Part shown: positions 18,219 to 25,477 of the stretch, in pieces
Position numbering within the stretch: the first letter of the stretch is position 1
Layout: each line of letters begins with the position of its first letter
Source of the DNA: Paracoccaceae bacterium
GTDB taxonomy: Bacteria; Pseudomonadota; Alphaproteobacteria; Rhodobacterales; Rhodobacteraceae
DNA: 64,000 bases
NCBI GenBank assembly: GCA_027013095.1
Contig: JALUYI010000011.1
Coordinates: 25,111-89,110 of the forward strand
Reading direction: 5' to 3'
Translations under genes and position numbers: made by a program
The notes under the pieces: generated by a model
Databases searched by the model: none
Seen by the model: only the letters and a program-made list of their open reading frames with translations
Told to the model about the DNA's origin: nothing

Positions 18219-19526
18219 ATGGCTGATCTGACAAGCACCTTCGTAGGGATCAAATCCCCCAACCCGTTCTGGCTGGCCAGCGCGCCGCCAACGGACAAGG
18301 AATACAACGTTCGCCGCGCCTATGAGGCCGGTTGGGGTGGGGTCGTCTGGAAAACGCTGGGCGAGGCCGGCCCTCCTATCGTCAACGTCAACGGGCCGCG
18401 CTATGGGGCCATTCACGGGGCCGACCGGCGCCTGTTGGGGCTGAACAACATCGAGCTGATCACCGATCGCCCGCTGGATGTGAACCTACGCGAGATCAAA
18501 TCGGTCAAGCGCGACTACCCGGACCGCGCTCTTGTGGTCAGCCTTATGGTTCCGTGCGAAGAGGAACCGTGGAAGGCGATTCTGCCCTTGGTCGAAGAGA
18601 CCGGTGCGGACGGGGTTGAGCTGAACTTTGGCTGCCCACACGGTATGGCCGAGCGGGGCATGGGCAGCGCCGTCGGGCAGGTGCCGGAATATATCGAAAT
18701 GGTCACCCGCTGGGTCAAGCAATATACCCGCATGCCGGTGATCGTGAAATTGACCCCCAACATCACCGATATTCGCCAACCTGCGGCCGCAGCAATGCGG
18801 GGCGGCGCGGATGCGGTCAGCCTGATCAACACGATCAACTCGATCACGTCGGTCAACCTTGACCTGTTTGCGCCAGAACCCACGATTGACGGAGCTGGCG
18901 CGCATGGTGGCTATTGCGGGCCTGCGGTGAAACCGATTGCCCTTAACATGGTGGCGGAAATCAAGCGCAACGCCGAAACCGCCGATTTGCCGGTCTCCGG
19001 GATTGGCGGGGTGACGACTTGGCGCGATGCGGCCGAATTCATCGCGCTGGGGGCGGGAAATGTGCAGGTTTGCACGGCGGCCATGACCTATGGATTTGAT
19101 GTGGTAAAAGAGATGATCTCGGGTCTTTCCCAATGGATGGACGAAGGCGGGCATGAAAGCGTCGCCTCGGTCGTCGGGCGAGCGGTGCCGAATTGCAAGG
19201 ATTGGCAGGATCTGAACCTGAACTATGTCACCAAGGCGGTGATCGATCAGGAGGCCTGCATCAAATGCGGGCGCTGCTATGCCGCGTGCGAGGACACCAG
19301 CCATCAGGCGATTTTCAACGAAATCGACGGGGTGCGCGGGTTCAAGGTGAACGAGGCGGAATGTGTTGCGTGCAATCTCTGCGTGGATATTTGCCCGGTC
19401 GAGGGTTGTATCACCATGCGTGAGCTGGCGCTGGGCGAGGTGGATGAGCGCACCGGCAAAAAGGTTGAGCCCTATGCCAACTGGCAGACCCACCCCAACA
19501 ATCCGGCGGCCCGTGCTGCCGAGTAG
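18219..19526 (+). CDS. preA: Dihydropyrimidine dehydrogenase subunit PreA
   Basis: PreA is the FMN-containing catalytic subunit of the PreTA complex. The 435-residue protein has a dihydroorotate-dehydrogenase-like barrel (FWLASAPPTDKEYNVRRAYEAG; ELNFGCPHGM; VIVKLTPNITDI; GIGGVTTWRDAAEF). The C-terminal domain carries two [4Fe-4S] motifs, CIKCGRCYAAC and CVACNLCVDICPVEGC. The length agrees with the family. The gene is preceded by AGGAGG-like sequence. A 9-bp inverted repeat (GGTGCGATC at 19539-19547 with GATCGCACC at 19573-19581) lies just downstream but lacks a T-run. Confidence 0.95.
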   Translation: MADLTSTFVGIKSPNPFWLASAPPTDKEYNVRRAYEAGWGGVVWKTLGEAGPPIVNVNGPRYGAIHGADRRLLGLNNIELITDRPLDVNLREIKSVKRDYPDRALVVSLMVPCEEEPWKAILPLVEETGADGVELNFGCPHGMAERGMGSAVGQVPEYIEMVTRWVKQYTRMPVIVKLTPNITDIRQPAAAAMRGGADAVSLINTINSITSVNLDLFAPEPTIDGAGAHGGYCGPAVKPIALNMVAEIKRNAETADLPVSGIGGVTTWRDAAEFIALGAGNVQVCTAAMTYGFDVVKEMISGLSQWMDEGGHESVASVVGRAVPNCKDWQDLNLNYVTKAVIDQEACIKCGRCYAACEDTSHQAIFNEIDGVRGFKVNEAECVACNLCVDICPVEGCITMRELALGEVDERTGKKVEPYANWQTHPNNPAARAAE

Positions 19527-19631
19527 CCGGCCAGAACCGGTGCGATCTGGTAAAGGTCAATGGGCCTTGGTGGATCGCACCCGGCGTCTCGATCCATGGG
19601 CTTTTGCGCTCGACCGCATCCGGGGTGATGC

Positions 19632-20528
19632 GTGAAGCTGAGCGCGGATCAGTGGCGCGGTCATCTGGCGATGCTGTTGTTTTCGGTTCTGGTTGCAGGC
19701 TCGTTCAGTCTGGGACATCTGGTGGCCAACGAGATTTCGCCCCCGGCCCTGACGGCGGTTCGCTTTGTTCTGGCGGCTGTGGTTATGGGGGTCTTGATGA
19801 CGGTCACGCCGGGGGTGACACGGGACAGTTTTCGTGCGCCGTGGCGGTATCTTTTGCTGGGTGGCATGTTGGCGATCTATTTCGTCCTGATGTTTGAAGG
19901 ATTGAAGACGGCGCCGCCGGTCTCGGCCTCGGCGGTATTTACACTGATGCCCCTGATGGCTGCCGTGGCCGGGTTTTTCATTCTTCACCAGATCACCACC
20001 GGGCGTATGCTGGCGGCGCTATTGATTGCGGCGAGCGGGGCGTTGTGGGTCATATTTCGCGGCGATCTGGCGGCGCTGATCGAGATGGATATGGGGCGCG
20101 GCGAGGCGATCTTTTTTGCTGGATGTATCAGCCACGCGGTCTATACGCCGGTTGTCAAGCGCCTCAATCGCGGTGAGAGCCCGATTGTGTTTACCTTTGG
20201 CACGCTGATCGGCGGCTCGCTTGTACTGTTGCTGTTCGGGGCCCCCGATCTGCTGGCGACCGACTGGGGGCACCTGCCGCCGATCGTCTGGATCACGCTG
20301 GCCTATCTGGTGGTGTTCTCGACAGCGGCGACATTTGTTGCGCTGCAGTTTGCCGCCCTGCGCCTGCCCGCGGCCAAGGTGCTGGCCTATACCTATCTGA
20401 CCCCGGCATGGGTCATCCTGTGGGAGTTCGCATTGGGGAACGGTCTGCCCGCGGGCAAGGTTTTTCTGGGCGTTGGCGCCACCGCCGTTGCGTTGGTCAT
20501 GCTTTTGCGGGACGAAGAGCGCAGATGA
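19632..20528 (+). CDS. DMT-superfamily (EamA) transporter
   Basis: This is a 298-residue membrane protein with about ten predicted helices in two EamA repeats. The first repeat has a GSFSLGHLVANEISPPALTAVRF-like motif. The second has FSTAATFVALQFAALRLPAAKVLAYTYLTPAW, ending in a basic tail. It begins at GTG 19632. Members export or exchange small metabolites. The substrate is unknown. It follows preTA by 105 nt, so it might belong to the pyrimidine unit. Its 3' end overlaps the convergent TetR gene by 32 nt. Confidence 0.85.
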   Translation: MKLSADQWRGHLAMLLFSVLVAGSFSLGHLVANEISPPALTAVRFVLAAVVMGVLMTVTPGVTRDSFRAPWRYLLLGGMLAIYFVLMFEGLKTAPPVSASAVFTLMPLMAAVAGFFILHQITTGRMLAALLIAASGALWVIFRGDLAALIEMDMGRGEAIFFAGCISHAVYTPVVKRLNRGESPIVFTFGTLIGGSLVLLLFGAPDLLATDWGHLPPIVWITLAYLVVFSTAATFVALQFAALRLPAAKVLAYTYLTPAWVILWEFALGNGLPAGKVFLGVGATAVALVMLLRDEERR

Positions 20529-21189
20529 ACAATTTGGTCAGATAGGATCGCGCCCCGTCAAACCAGTCGTCGGCGCGGGGCCCGAGGATCACGCTGACCT
20601 GAGCGTTGAAATCGGCGTAGTGCTGGGTCGTTGCCCAGATCGAAAAGATCAGGTGATAGGGATCGACATCGGCGATTTTGCCCTCGGCCGCCCAGTGGCG
20701 GATCACCTCGGCCTTTTCATCGACCAGATTTTTCAGCGGGCCCTTGATCTGGTCAATGACGCGCGGGGCGCCCTGCAGGATCTCGTTGGCAAACAGGCGG
20801 CTTTCGCGGGGATAGTCCCGGGCCATTTCGAGTTTCCGGGTGACGTAGCCGAGGATCTCTTCCACCGGGTCTCCGGTTTCGTCCAAGGTGCGCAATGGCG
20901 CAAGCCAAGTGTCCAGCATGCGCGCCAGCAGGCGGGCGTGGATTTCATCCTTGCCATCGAAATAATACAGCAGGTTTGGCTTGGACAGGCCGGCCTCGTT
21001 GGCAATCTGGTCGATGGTCGAGCCACGAAAACCGTATTTGGAAAACACCACCAGCGCCGCGGCAAGGATCTGCTCGGTCTTTTCGCGCTGGATGCGCGTT
21101 TGCGATTTGGAAGCTGCTGCTCGTGCCAAGCGATGCCCATCTCTGTTTTTCGTCCACCGGCATTCTGGACCGGATGGTAAATTCAGCAA
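20497..21189 (-). CDS. TetR-family regulator, RutR-like
   Basis: This 230-residue regulator has an N-terminal TetR helix-turn-helix (ILAAALVVFSKYGFRGSTIDQIANEAGLSKPNLLYYF). The C-terminal domain contains IFSIWATTQHYADF, a segment also found in the other RutR-like protein at 22.4 kb, so the two are paralogues. RutR in E. coli controls pyrimidine degradation and responds to uracil/thymine. The start is uncertain. ATG 21189 is the only in-frame ATG and gives an N-terminal extension of about 35 residues. It lies between preTA-DMT and a desaturase gene. Confidence 0.85.
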   Translation of the reverse strand: MLNLPSGPECRWTKNRDGHRLARAAASKSQTRIQREKTEQILAAALVVFSKYGFRGSTIDQIANEAGLSKPNLLYYFDGKDEIHARLLARMLDTWLAPLRTLDETGDPVEEILGYVTRKLEMARDYPRESRLFANEILQGAPRVIDQIKGPLKNLVDEKAEVIRHWAAEGKIADVDPYHLIFSIWATTQHYADFNAQVSVILGPRADDWFDGARSYLTKLFICALRPAKA

Positions 21190-21203
21190 AGCATGAATGA
21201 ACC

Positions 21204-22277
21204 CTAGCTGTAAAGGGCGCGGGCCTCGGCGTGGGTCAGCAGGCGTTTGGTATTTTCATCCCAGAGCCGCAGGTTGACGCTGTGCAGGCTTTGGCGGATG
21301 GTCAGGCGCTGGGCGTGCCTCAGGGCCGGGTGGTCCCTCAGTACCTCGGCCAGCCGGTAAAAGGGGATGCGGCTATAGAGATGGTGGACATGGTGAATGC
21401 CGATATTCGCGGTCAGCCATTGCAGCGCGGCCGGCAGGGTATAGTGTGAGCTGCCCTGCAGCGCGGCTTCGTGCAACTGCCAGTTTTCGTTGTCCGCCCA
21501 ATAGGTGTGTTCAAACTGGTGCTGAACATAGAATAGCCACAGGCCCAGCGAGGCACCTACCAGTGTTGTCGGCAGAAAGATCAGCAGAATCGGGGCAAGG
21601 CCGCCAAACCACAGCATCAGCCCAAGGCCCAGGGCAATCGCGCCGTTGGTGGCCATCGAGCTGGTCCAATAGCGCCAACCGGCCTTCATCAACCCGATGG
21701 GCAGGCGGTTTTGCAGATAAAACAGATAGATAGGCCCAAAGCCGAACAGAATCACGGGGTTGCGATACAGCCGATAGGACAGCCGCCCCCAGATCCCTCG
21801 AGCACGGTACTCCGCCACCGTCAGGGTTTGCACATCGCCGATCCCCCGACGCCCCAGATTTCCCGAGGTCGCGTGATGCAATGAATGGGTGCGCCGCCAG
21901 ACGTCATAGGGCGTCAGGGTCAGAACCCCAAGGCCACGCCCGATCCAGTCGCCCAACCCCTTGTGCCGGAAAAAGGCGCGGTGGCCGCAATCGTGCTGAA
22001 TAACAAACAGGCGCACCAGAAACAGGCCATTGGCAAGCGACAGCGCCAGCGTCAGCCAGTAGCTGAACGACATCGCCCACCATGCCGCCGCTGCAATCAG
22101 CAGAAACGGGATCAGGCTGACTGTCAGTTCAAATAGGCTGCGCGCGGCGTTCGGGTCGCGGTATTCGGCCAAAAGCTGGCACCAGTCGCGGGCGGTTTTG
22201 GGTTGCGTGGCTGGTCTTGATGTCGGGGGAACGGAGGTGCGAGTGGCCTTCGTGGCAGACGCCGCTGGATCGGTCAT
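21204..22277 (-). CDS. Membrane fatty acid desaturase
   Basis: This is a 357-residue integral membrane di-iron desaturase. It has the three histidine boxes HDCGH, HSLHH and HHVHH, separated by paired hydrophobic segments, and the order and spacing of acyl-lipid (omega-6/delta-12-like) desaturases. It inserts a double bond in membrane fatty acyl chains using O2 and a ferredoxin-type electron donor. Its N-terminal 30 residues are Thr/Ala/Pro-rich and probably disordered. It lies between two RutR-like regulator genes on the same strand. A link to pyrimidine catabolism is not evident. Confidence 0.9.
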   Translation of the reverse strand: MTDPAASATKATRTSVPPTSRPATQPKTARDWCQLLAEYRDPNAARSLFELTVSLIPFLLIAAAAWWAMSFSYWLTLALSLANGLFLVRLFVIQHDCGHRAFFRHKGLGDWIGRGLGVLTLTPYDVWRRTHSLHHATSGNLGRRGIGDVQTLTVAEYRARGIWGRLSYRLYRNPVILFGFGPIYLFYLQNRLPIGLMKAGWRYWTSSMATNGAIALGLGLMLWFGGLAPILLIFLPTTLVGASLGLWLFYVQHQFEHTYWADNENWQLHEAALQGSSHYTLPAALQWLTANIGIHHVHHLYSRIPFYRLAEVLRDHPALRHAQRLTIRQSLHSVNLRLWDENTKRLLTHAEARALYS

Positions 22278-22422
22278 GTGAGTGGTGTTTTCCTATGTTA
22301 CAGGATGGCCCATAGGGGGATATTTGCAAAATCGCAAGGAAATAGGGCCGAGATCCGATCAAATCTCGCCTGCAACACGGGATTTCTTGTGCGAGATTTC
22401 CGTCAGGTCCGGGGATTGGCGG

Positions 22423-23064
22423 TCAGGTTTCGGGCGGAATCTCGACGCCAACGCCGGTCAGGATGATCTGTTTGATGGCGCGTTTTGCTTCGGTCCAGCC
22501 AGCGTCATCCAGCGGGGCGCCGTTGTTCAGGGTTTCGATCTGATGACCAAAATCGGCGTAGTGCTGGGTCGTCGCCCAGAGCATATAGAGCAGGTGGCGG
22601 GGATTGATCGGGTCCATTCGCCCCTCGTCGATCCATCGCTGAATGACCTCCATGCGCCCTTCGGTCCATTCGGCAAGGGTGGTCTCCAGATAATCCTGAA
22701 TGACCGGCGCGCCGTGCATGACCTCGCTGGCCCAGACTTTTGAGCCCGCGGGGTAGGCGCGGCTCAGCTCCATCTTGGCGTCGATATAGGCTGCGATCCC
22801 TTCGGCCGGGCCGGTGGCGCTATCAAAGACGTCCGCAGCGCGCAACCAGATCTGAAAGATATTCTCGACCACCTGACGATAAAGCGCCTCTTTTGTGGGA
22901 AAGTAATAATGCAGGTTTGCCTTGGGCAGCCCGGCCATGTCGGCGATCAGTTGCATGGTGGCGCCACCGAATCCGGCCTCGGCAAAGACCTTTTCGGCCG
23001 CGGACAGGATGCGTGCCTCACGTTCCTGACGGCGTCCTTTTTGGCGTGGCTGTTTGGTTTCCAT
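22423..23064 (-). CDS. rutR: RutR-type TetR regulator of pyrimidine catabolism
   Basis: The protein is 213 residues. The DNA-binding domain is ILSAAEKVFAEAGFGGATMQLIADMAGLPKANLHYYF, and the ligand domain includes LLYMLWATTQHYADF. An open frame continues far upstream on this strand, but that is a shadow of the 23215 gene. ATG 23064 (with GGA six bases upstream) or 23070 is the real start. The divergent promoter next to it contains two palindromes matching the E. coli RutR consensus TTGACCA-nn-TGGTCAA. The inference is that it autoregulates and represses the amidohydrolase operon, with uracil or thymine as likely inducer. The symbol is by analogy. Confidence 0.85.
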   Translation of the reverse strand: METKQPRQKGRRQEREARILSAAEKVFAEAGFGGATMQLIADMAGLPKANLHYYFPTKEALYRQVVENIFQIWLRAADVFDSATGPAEGIAAYIDAKMELSRAYPAGSKVWASEVMHGAPVIQDYLETTLAEWTEGRMEVIQRWIDEGRMDPINPRHLLYMLWATTQHYADFGHQIETLNNGAPLDDAGWTEAKRAIKQIILTGVGVEIPPET

Positions 23065-23093
23065 ATTCATTCCGGCATTTGCCCAGATTTTTC

Positions 23094-23109
23094 TTGACCA
23101 AATGGTCAG
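23094..23109. promoter_or_regulatory. RutR-type operator 1
   Basis: TTGACCAAATGGTCAG has perfect 6-nt arms TGACCA/TGGTCA with AA between. It matches the E. coli RutR consensus TTGACCA-nn-TGGTCAA except for the last base. It lies 30 nt upstream of the TetR start. Confidence 0.85.
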
Positions 23110-23126
23110 GTTGTGGTCCCGTATTG

Positions 23127-23142
23127 TTGACCATATGGTCAG
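23127..23142. promoter_or_regulatory. RutR-type operator 2
   Basis: TTGACCATATGGTCAG is a second copy of the same palindrome. Its centre is 33 bp from operator 1, about three helical turns, so two dimers could bind the same DNA face. It lies about 75 nt before the amidohydrolase start. Confidence 0.85.
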
Positions 23143-23214
23143 AAACAGGATTTTCGCAAGAGCGAAGCGTATCCGGCAGGACAAGCGATGCGCGCAAGAC
23201 ACGGGAGAAAGATC

Positions 23215-24081
23215 ATGGCCAAGCTGAAGGGTGGACTCATTCAAATGGGGTTGAAGGGGGATACCTCGGAATCTCCGGACGCCATCCGGCAAAAGATGCT
23301 GGACGCGCATTTGCCGCTGATTGATGAGGCAGGCAAGCAGGGTGTACAGGTTCTGTGCATGCAGGAGGTATTCACCCAGCCCTATTTCTGCCCCAGCCAG
23401 GATGGCAAGTGGTATGCGGCGGCGGAATCCATTCCCGATGGCCCGACCGTCAAGCTGATGCAGGAATATGCAAAGAAATATTCCATGGTCATCGTCGTTC
23501 CGATTTATGAAGAGGAAATGACCGGCGTCTATTATAATACCGCCGCCGTGATTGACGCCGATGGAAGCTATCTTGGGAAATACCGCAAGACGCATATTCC
23601 GCAGGTCGCCGGGTTCTGGGAGAAATTCTTTTTCAAGCCGGGCGGCTCGAATTATCCGGTTTTCCAGACTGCCTATTGCAAGCTGGGCGTCTATATCTGC
23701 TATGACCGCCACTTCCCCGAGGGTTGGCGCGCGCTGGCGCTGAACGGGGCCGAATATATCGTTAACCCCTCGGCAACTGTGGCCGGGCTGTCGGAATATC
23801 TGTGGAAGCTGGAACAACCGGCCTCGGCGGTGGCCAATGGCTGTTATATCGGGGCGATCAACAGGGTTGGAACCGAAGGGCCGTGGAACATCGGTGAGTT
23901 CTATGGCCAGAGCTATTTCGTCAACCCGCGCGGGCAGATCGAAAAAGAGGCCAGCCGCGACAAGGACGAATTGATCGTTCACGACATGGACATGGATATG
24001 GTGCGTGAAGTGCGCGACACGTGGCAATTCTTCCGCGATCGGCGCCCGGAAACCTACGGCGCCTTGACCGAGATCCGCTGA
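23215..24081 (+). CDS. N-carbamoyl-beta-alanine amidohydrolase, nitrilase type
   Basis: This is a 288-residue carbon-nitrogen hydrolase that probably hydrolyses N-carbamoyl-beta-alanine (or its beta-aminoisobutyrate analogue) to the beta-amino acid, CO2 and NH3. The nitrilase triad is visible: Glu51 (MQEVF), Lys125 (YRKTHIP) and Cys162 (YICYDRHFPEG). ATG 23215 is preferred to 23188 because GGGAGAAAG precedes it. It is first in a plus-strand series with the M20 hydrolase and dihydropyrimidinase, directly behind the RutR-type operators. N-carbamoylputrescine amidase is a related alternative, but the context favours pyrimidines. Confidence 0.85.
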   Translation: MAKLKGGLIQMGLKGDTSESPDAIRQKMLDAHLPLIDEAGKQGVQVLCMQEVFTQPYFCPSQDGKWYAAAESIPDGPTVKLMQEYAKKYSMVIVVPIYEEEMTGVYYNTAAVIDADGSYLGKYRKTHIPQVAGFWEKFFFKPGGSNYPVFQTAYCKLGVYICYDRHFPEGWRALALNGAEYIVNPSATVAGLSEYLWKLEQPASAVANGCYIGAINRVGTEGPWNIGEFYGQSYFVNPRGQIEKEASRDKDELIVHDMDMDMVREVRDTWQFFRDRRPETYGALTEIR

Positions 24082-24137
24082 GCGTGCCCTGACAACCGAC
24101 ACAGACCTCTCAATTTCATCCGCAAGGACCTTTCCGT

Positions 24138-25388
24138 ATGGCGACACCCAGCGACAATATGAAGATCAACAGTGACCGTCTTTGGGACAGTCTGATGGAG
24201 ATGGCCAAGATCGCGCCGGGCGTTGCCGGTGGGTGCAACCGCCAGACCTTGACCGACGCGGATAATGAGGGCCGCCACCTGTTCAAGAAATGGTGCGAAG
24301 AGGCGGGATGCAGCATGGGCGTCGATACGATGGGCAACATGTTTGCCCGTCGTGAGGGCACAAACCCCGACGCCTTGCCGGTTTATGTCGGCAGTCACCT
24401 TGATACCCAGCCCACCGGCGGGAAATACGATGGCGTTCTGGGGGTGCTGGGCGGGCTGGAGATCGTCCGCTCGCTGAACGATCTGAATGTGCAGACGAAA
24501 CACCCGATCGTCGTTGTTAACTGGACCAACGAAGAGGGCACGCGGTTTTCTCCGGCGATGCTGGCCAGCGGCGTCTTTGCTGGGGTTATCGATCAGGATT
24601 ACGCCTATTCGCGTCAGGACCACGAGGGCAAGGTCTTTGGCGAGGAACTGAAGCGGATCGGCTGGGTCGGAGATGAGCCGGTGGGCGCCCGGAAGATGCA
24701 TGCGCTGTTTGAGTTGCATATTGAGCAAGGGCCAATTCTGGAGGCCGAGAACAAGGAAATTGGCGTCGTCACCCACGGGCAGGGCCTGCGCTGGATCGAA
24801 TGCACGGTGACCGGCAAGGGTCAGCACACAGGGTCAACCCCCATGCGGATGCGTCGCAACGCAGGGCGTGGGCTGGCGCAGATCACCGAACTTGTGCACG
24901 AGATTGCGATGAAGCACCAGCCCAATGCGGTCGGTGCGATCGGGCAGATCGACATCTACCCGAACAGCCGCAACATCATCCCGGAAAAGGCCGTGTTCAC
25001 GGTTGATTTCCGCAGTCACGAGCTGGACACCATGGAAGGCATGGTGGCTGAATTGCTGGACAAGGCCCCGGGGATTTGCGAGGCGCTGGGATGTACGTTC
25101 GAATGGGAGGATGTCGGCCATTTCGATCCGCCCGCCTTTAACGAGGATTGCGTAAAAGCCGTGCGGCAAGCGGCTGAGCGTCTGGGCTACAGCCACATGG
25201 ATATCATCTCGGGGGCGGGGCATGACGCCTGTTGGGTCAATCAGGTTGCTCCGACGAGCATGGTGATGTGCCCCTGTGTCGATGGCCTCTCGCATAATGA
25301 GGCCGAAGAGATCAGCCAAGATTGGGCCGAAGCAGGCACGAATGTGCTGTTGCACGCGGTGGTTGAAATGGCGGAGATCGTGGAATAG
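24138..25388 (+). CDS. M20-family Zn hydrolase, hydantoinase/carbamoylase (beta-ureidopropionase type)
   Basis: This 416-residue metallopeptidase-fold amidohydrolase belongs to the AllC/HyuC group. Metal-binding and catalytic blocks include GSHLDTQPTGGKYDGVLG, NWTNEEGTRF, ELHIEQGPILE and the C-terminal SGAGHDACWVNQVAPTSM with LSHNEAEE. It starts at ATG 24138, 56 nt after the nitrilase-type gene. Such enzymes hydrolyse N-carbamoyl amino acids or allantoate. Here, with dihydropyrimidinase, N-carbamoyl-beta-alanine is the likely substrate, which duplicates the activity proposed for its neighbour. Confidence 0.88.
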   Translation: MATPSDNMKINSDRLWDSLMEMAKIAPGVAGGCNRQTLTDADNEGRHLFKKWCEEAGCSMGVDTMGNMFARREGTNPDALPVYVGSHLDTQPTGGKYDGVLGVLGGLEIVRSLNDLNVQTKHPIVVVNWTNEEGTRFSPAMLASGVFAGVIDQDYAYSRQDHEGKVFGEELKRIGWVGDEPVGARKMHALFELHIEQGPILEAENKEIGVVTHGQGLRWIECTVTGKGQHTGSTPMRMRRNAGRGLAQITELVHEIAMKHQPNAVGAIGQIDIYPNSRNIIPEKAVFTVDFRSHELDTMEGMVAELLDKAPGICEALGCTFEWEDVGHFDPPAFNEDCVKAVRQAAERLGYSHMDIISGAGHDACWVNQVAPTSMVMCPCVDGLSHNEAEEISQDWAEAGTNVLLHAVVEMAEIVE

Positions 25389-25399
25389 GGCGGTGTAGC

Positions 25400-25445
25400 G
25401 GGGGCCAGCCCCCTGCACCCCCGGAGTATTTGTACAAAGAAGAAG
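25400..25445 (+). repeat. Dispersed 'GTATTT...AAAG' intergenic element
   Basis: A GGGGGCCAGCCCCC hairpin (25400-25413) is followed by CCCCCGGAGTATTTGTACAA and then AGAAG. A closely similar arrangement occurs at 51176-51216. A shorter reverse-orientation version lies at 39358-39385. It overlaps the spacer between the M20 hydrolase and hydA. Confidence 0.6.
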
Positions 25446-25477
25446 CGGGTGAAGAATCTGCTTTAGGGAGGTTCAAA

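Noticed and set aside
22423..24147. A 574-residue minus-strand open frame
   Set aside because: Only the last approximately 215 residues form a TetR protein. The rest is the antisense of the nitrilase-type amidohydrolase gene.
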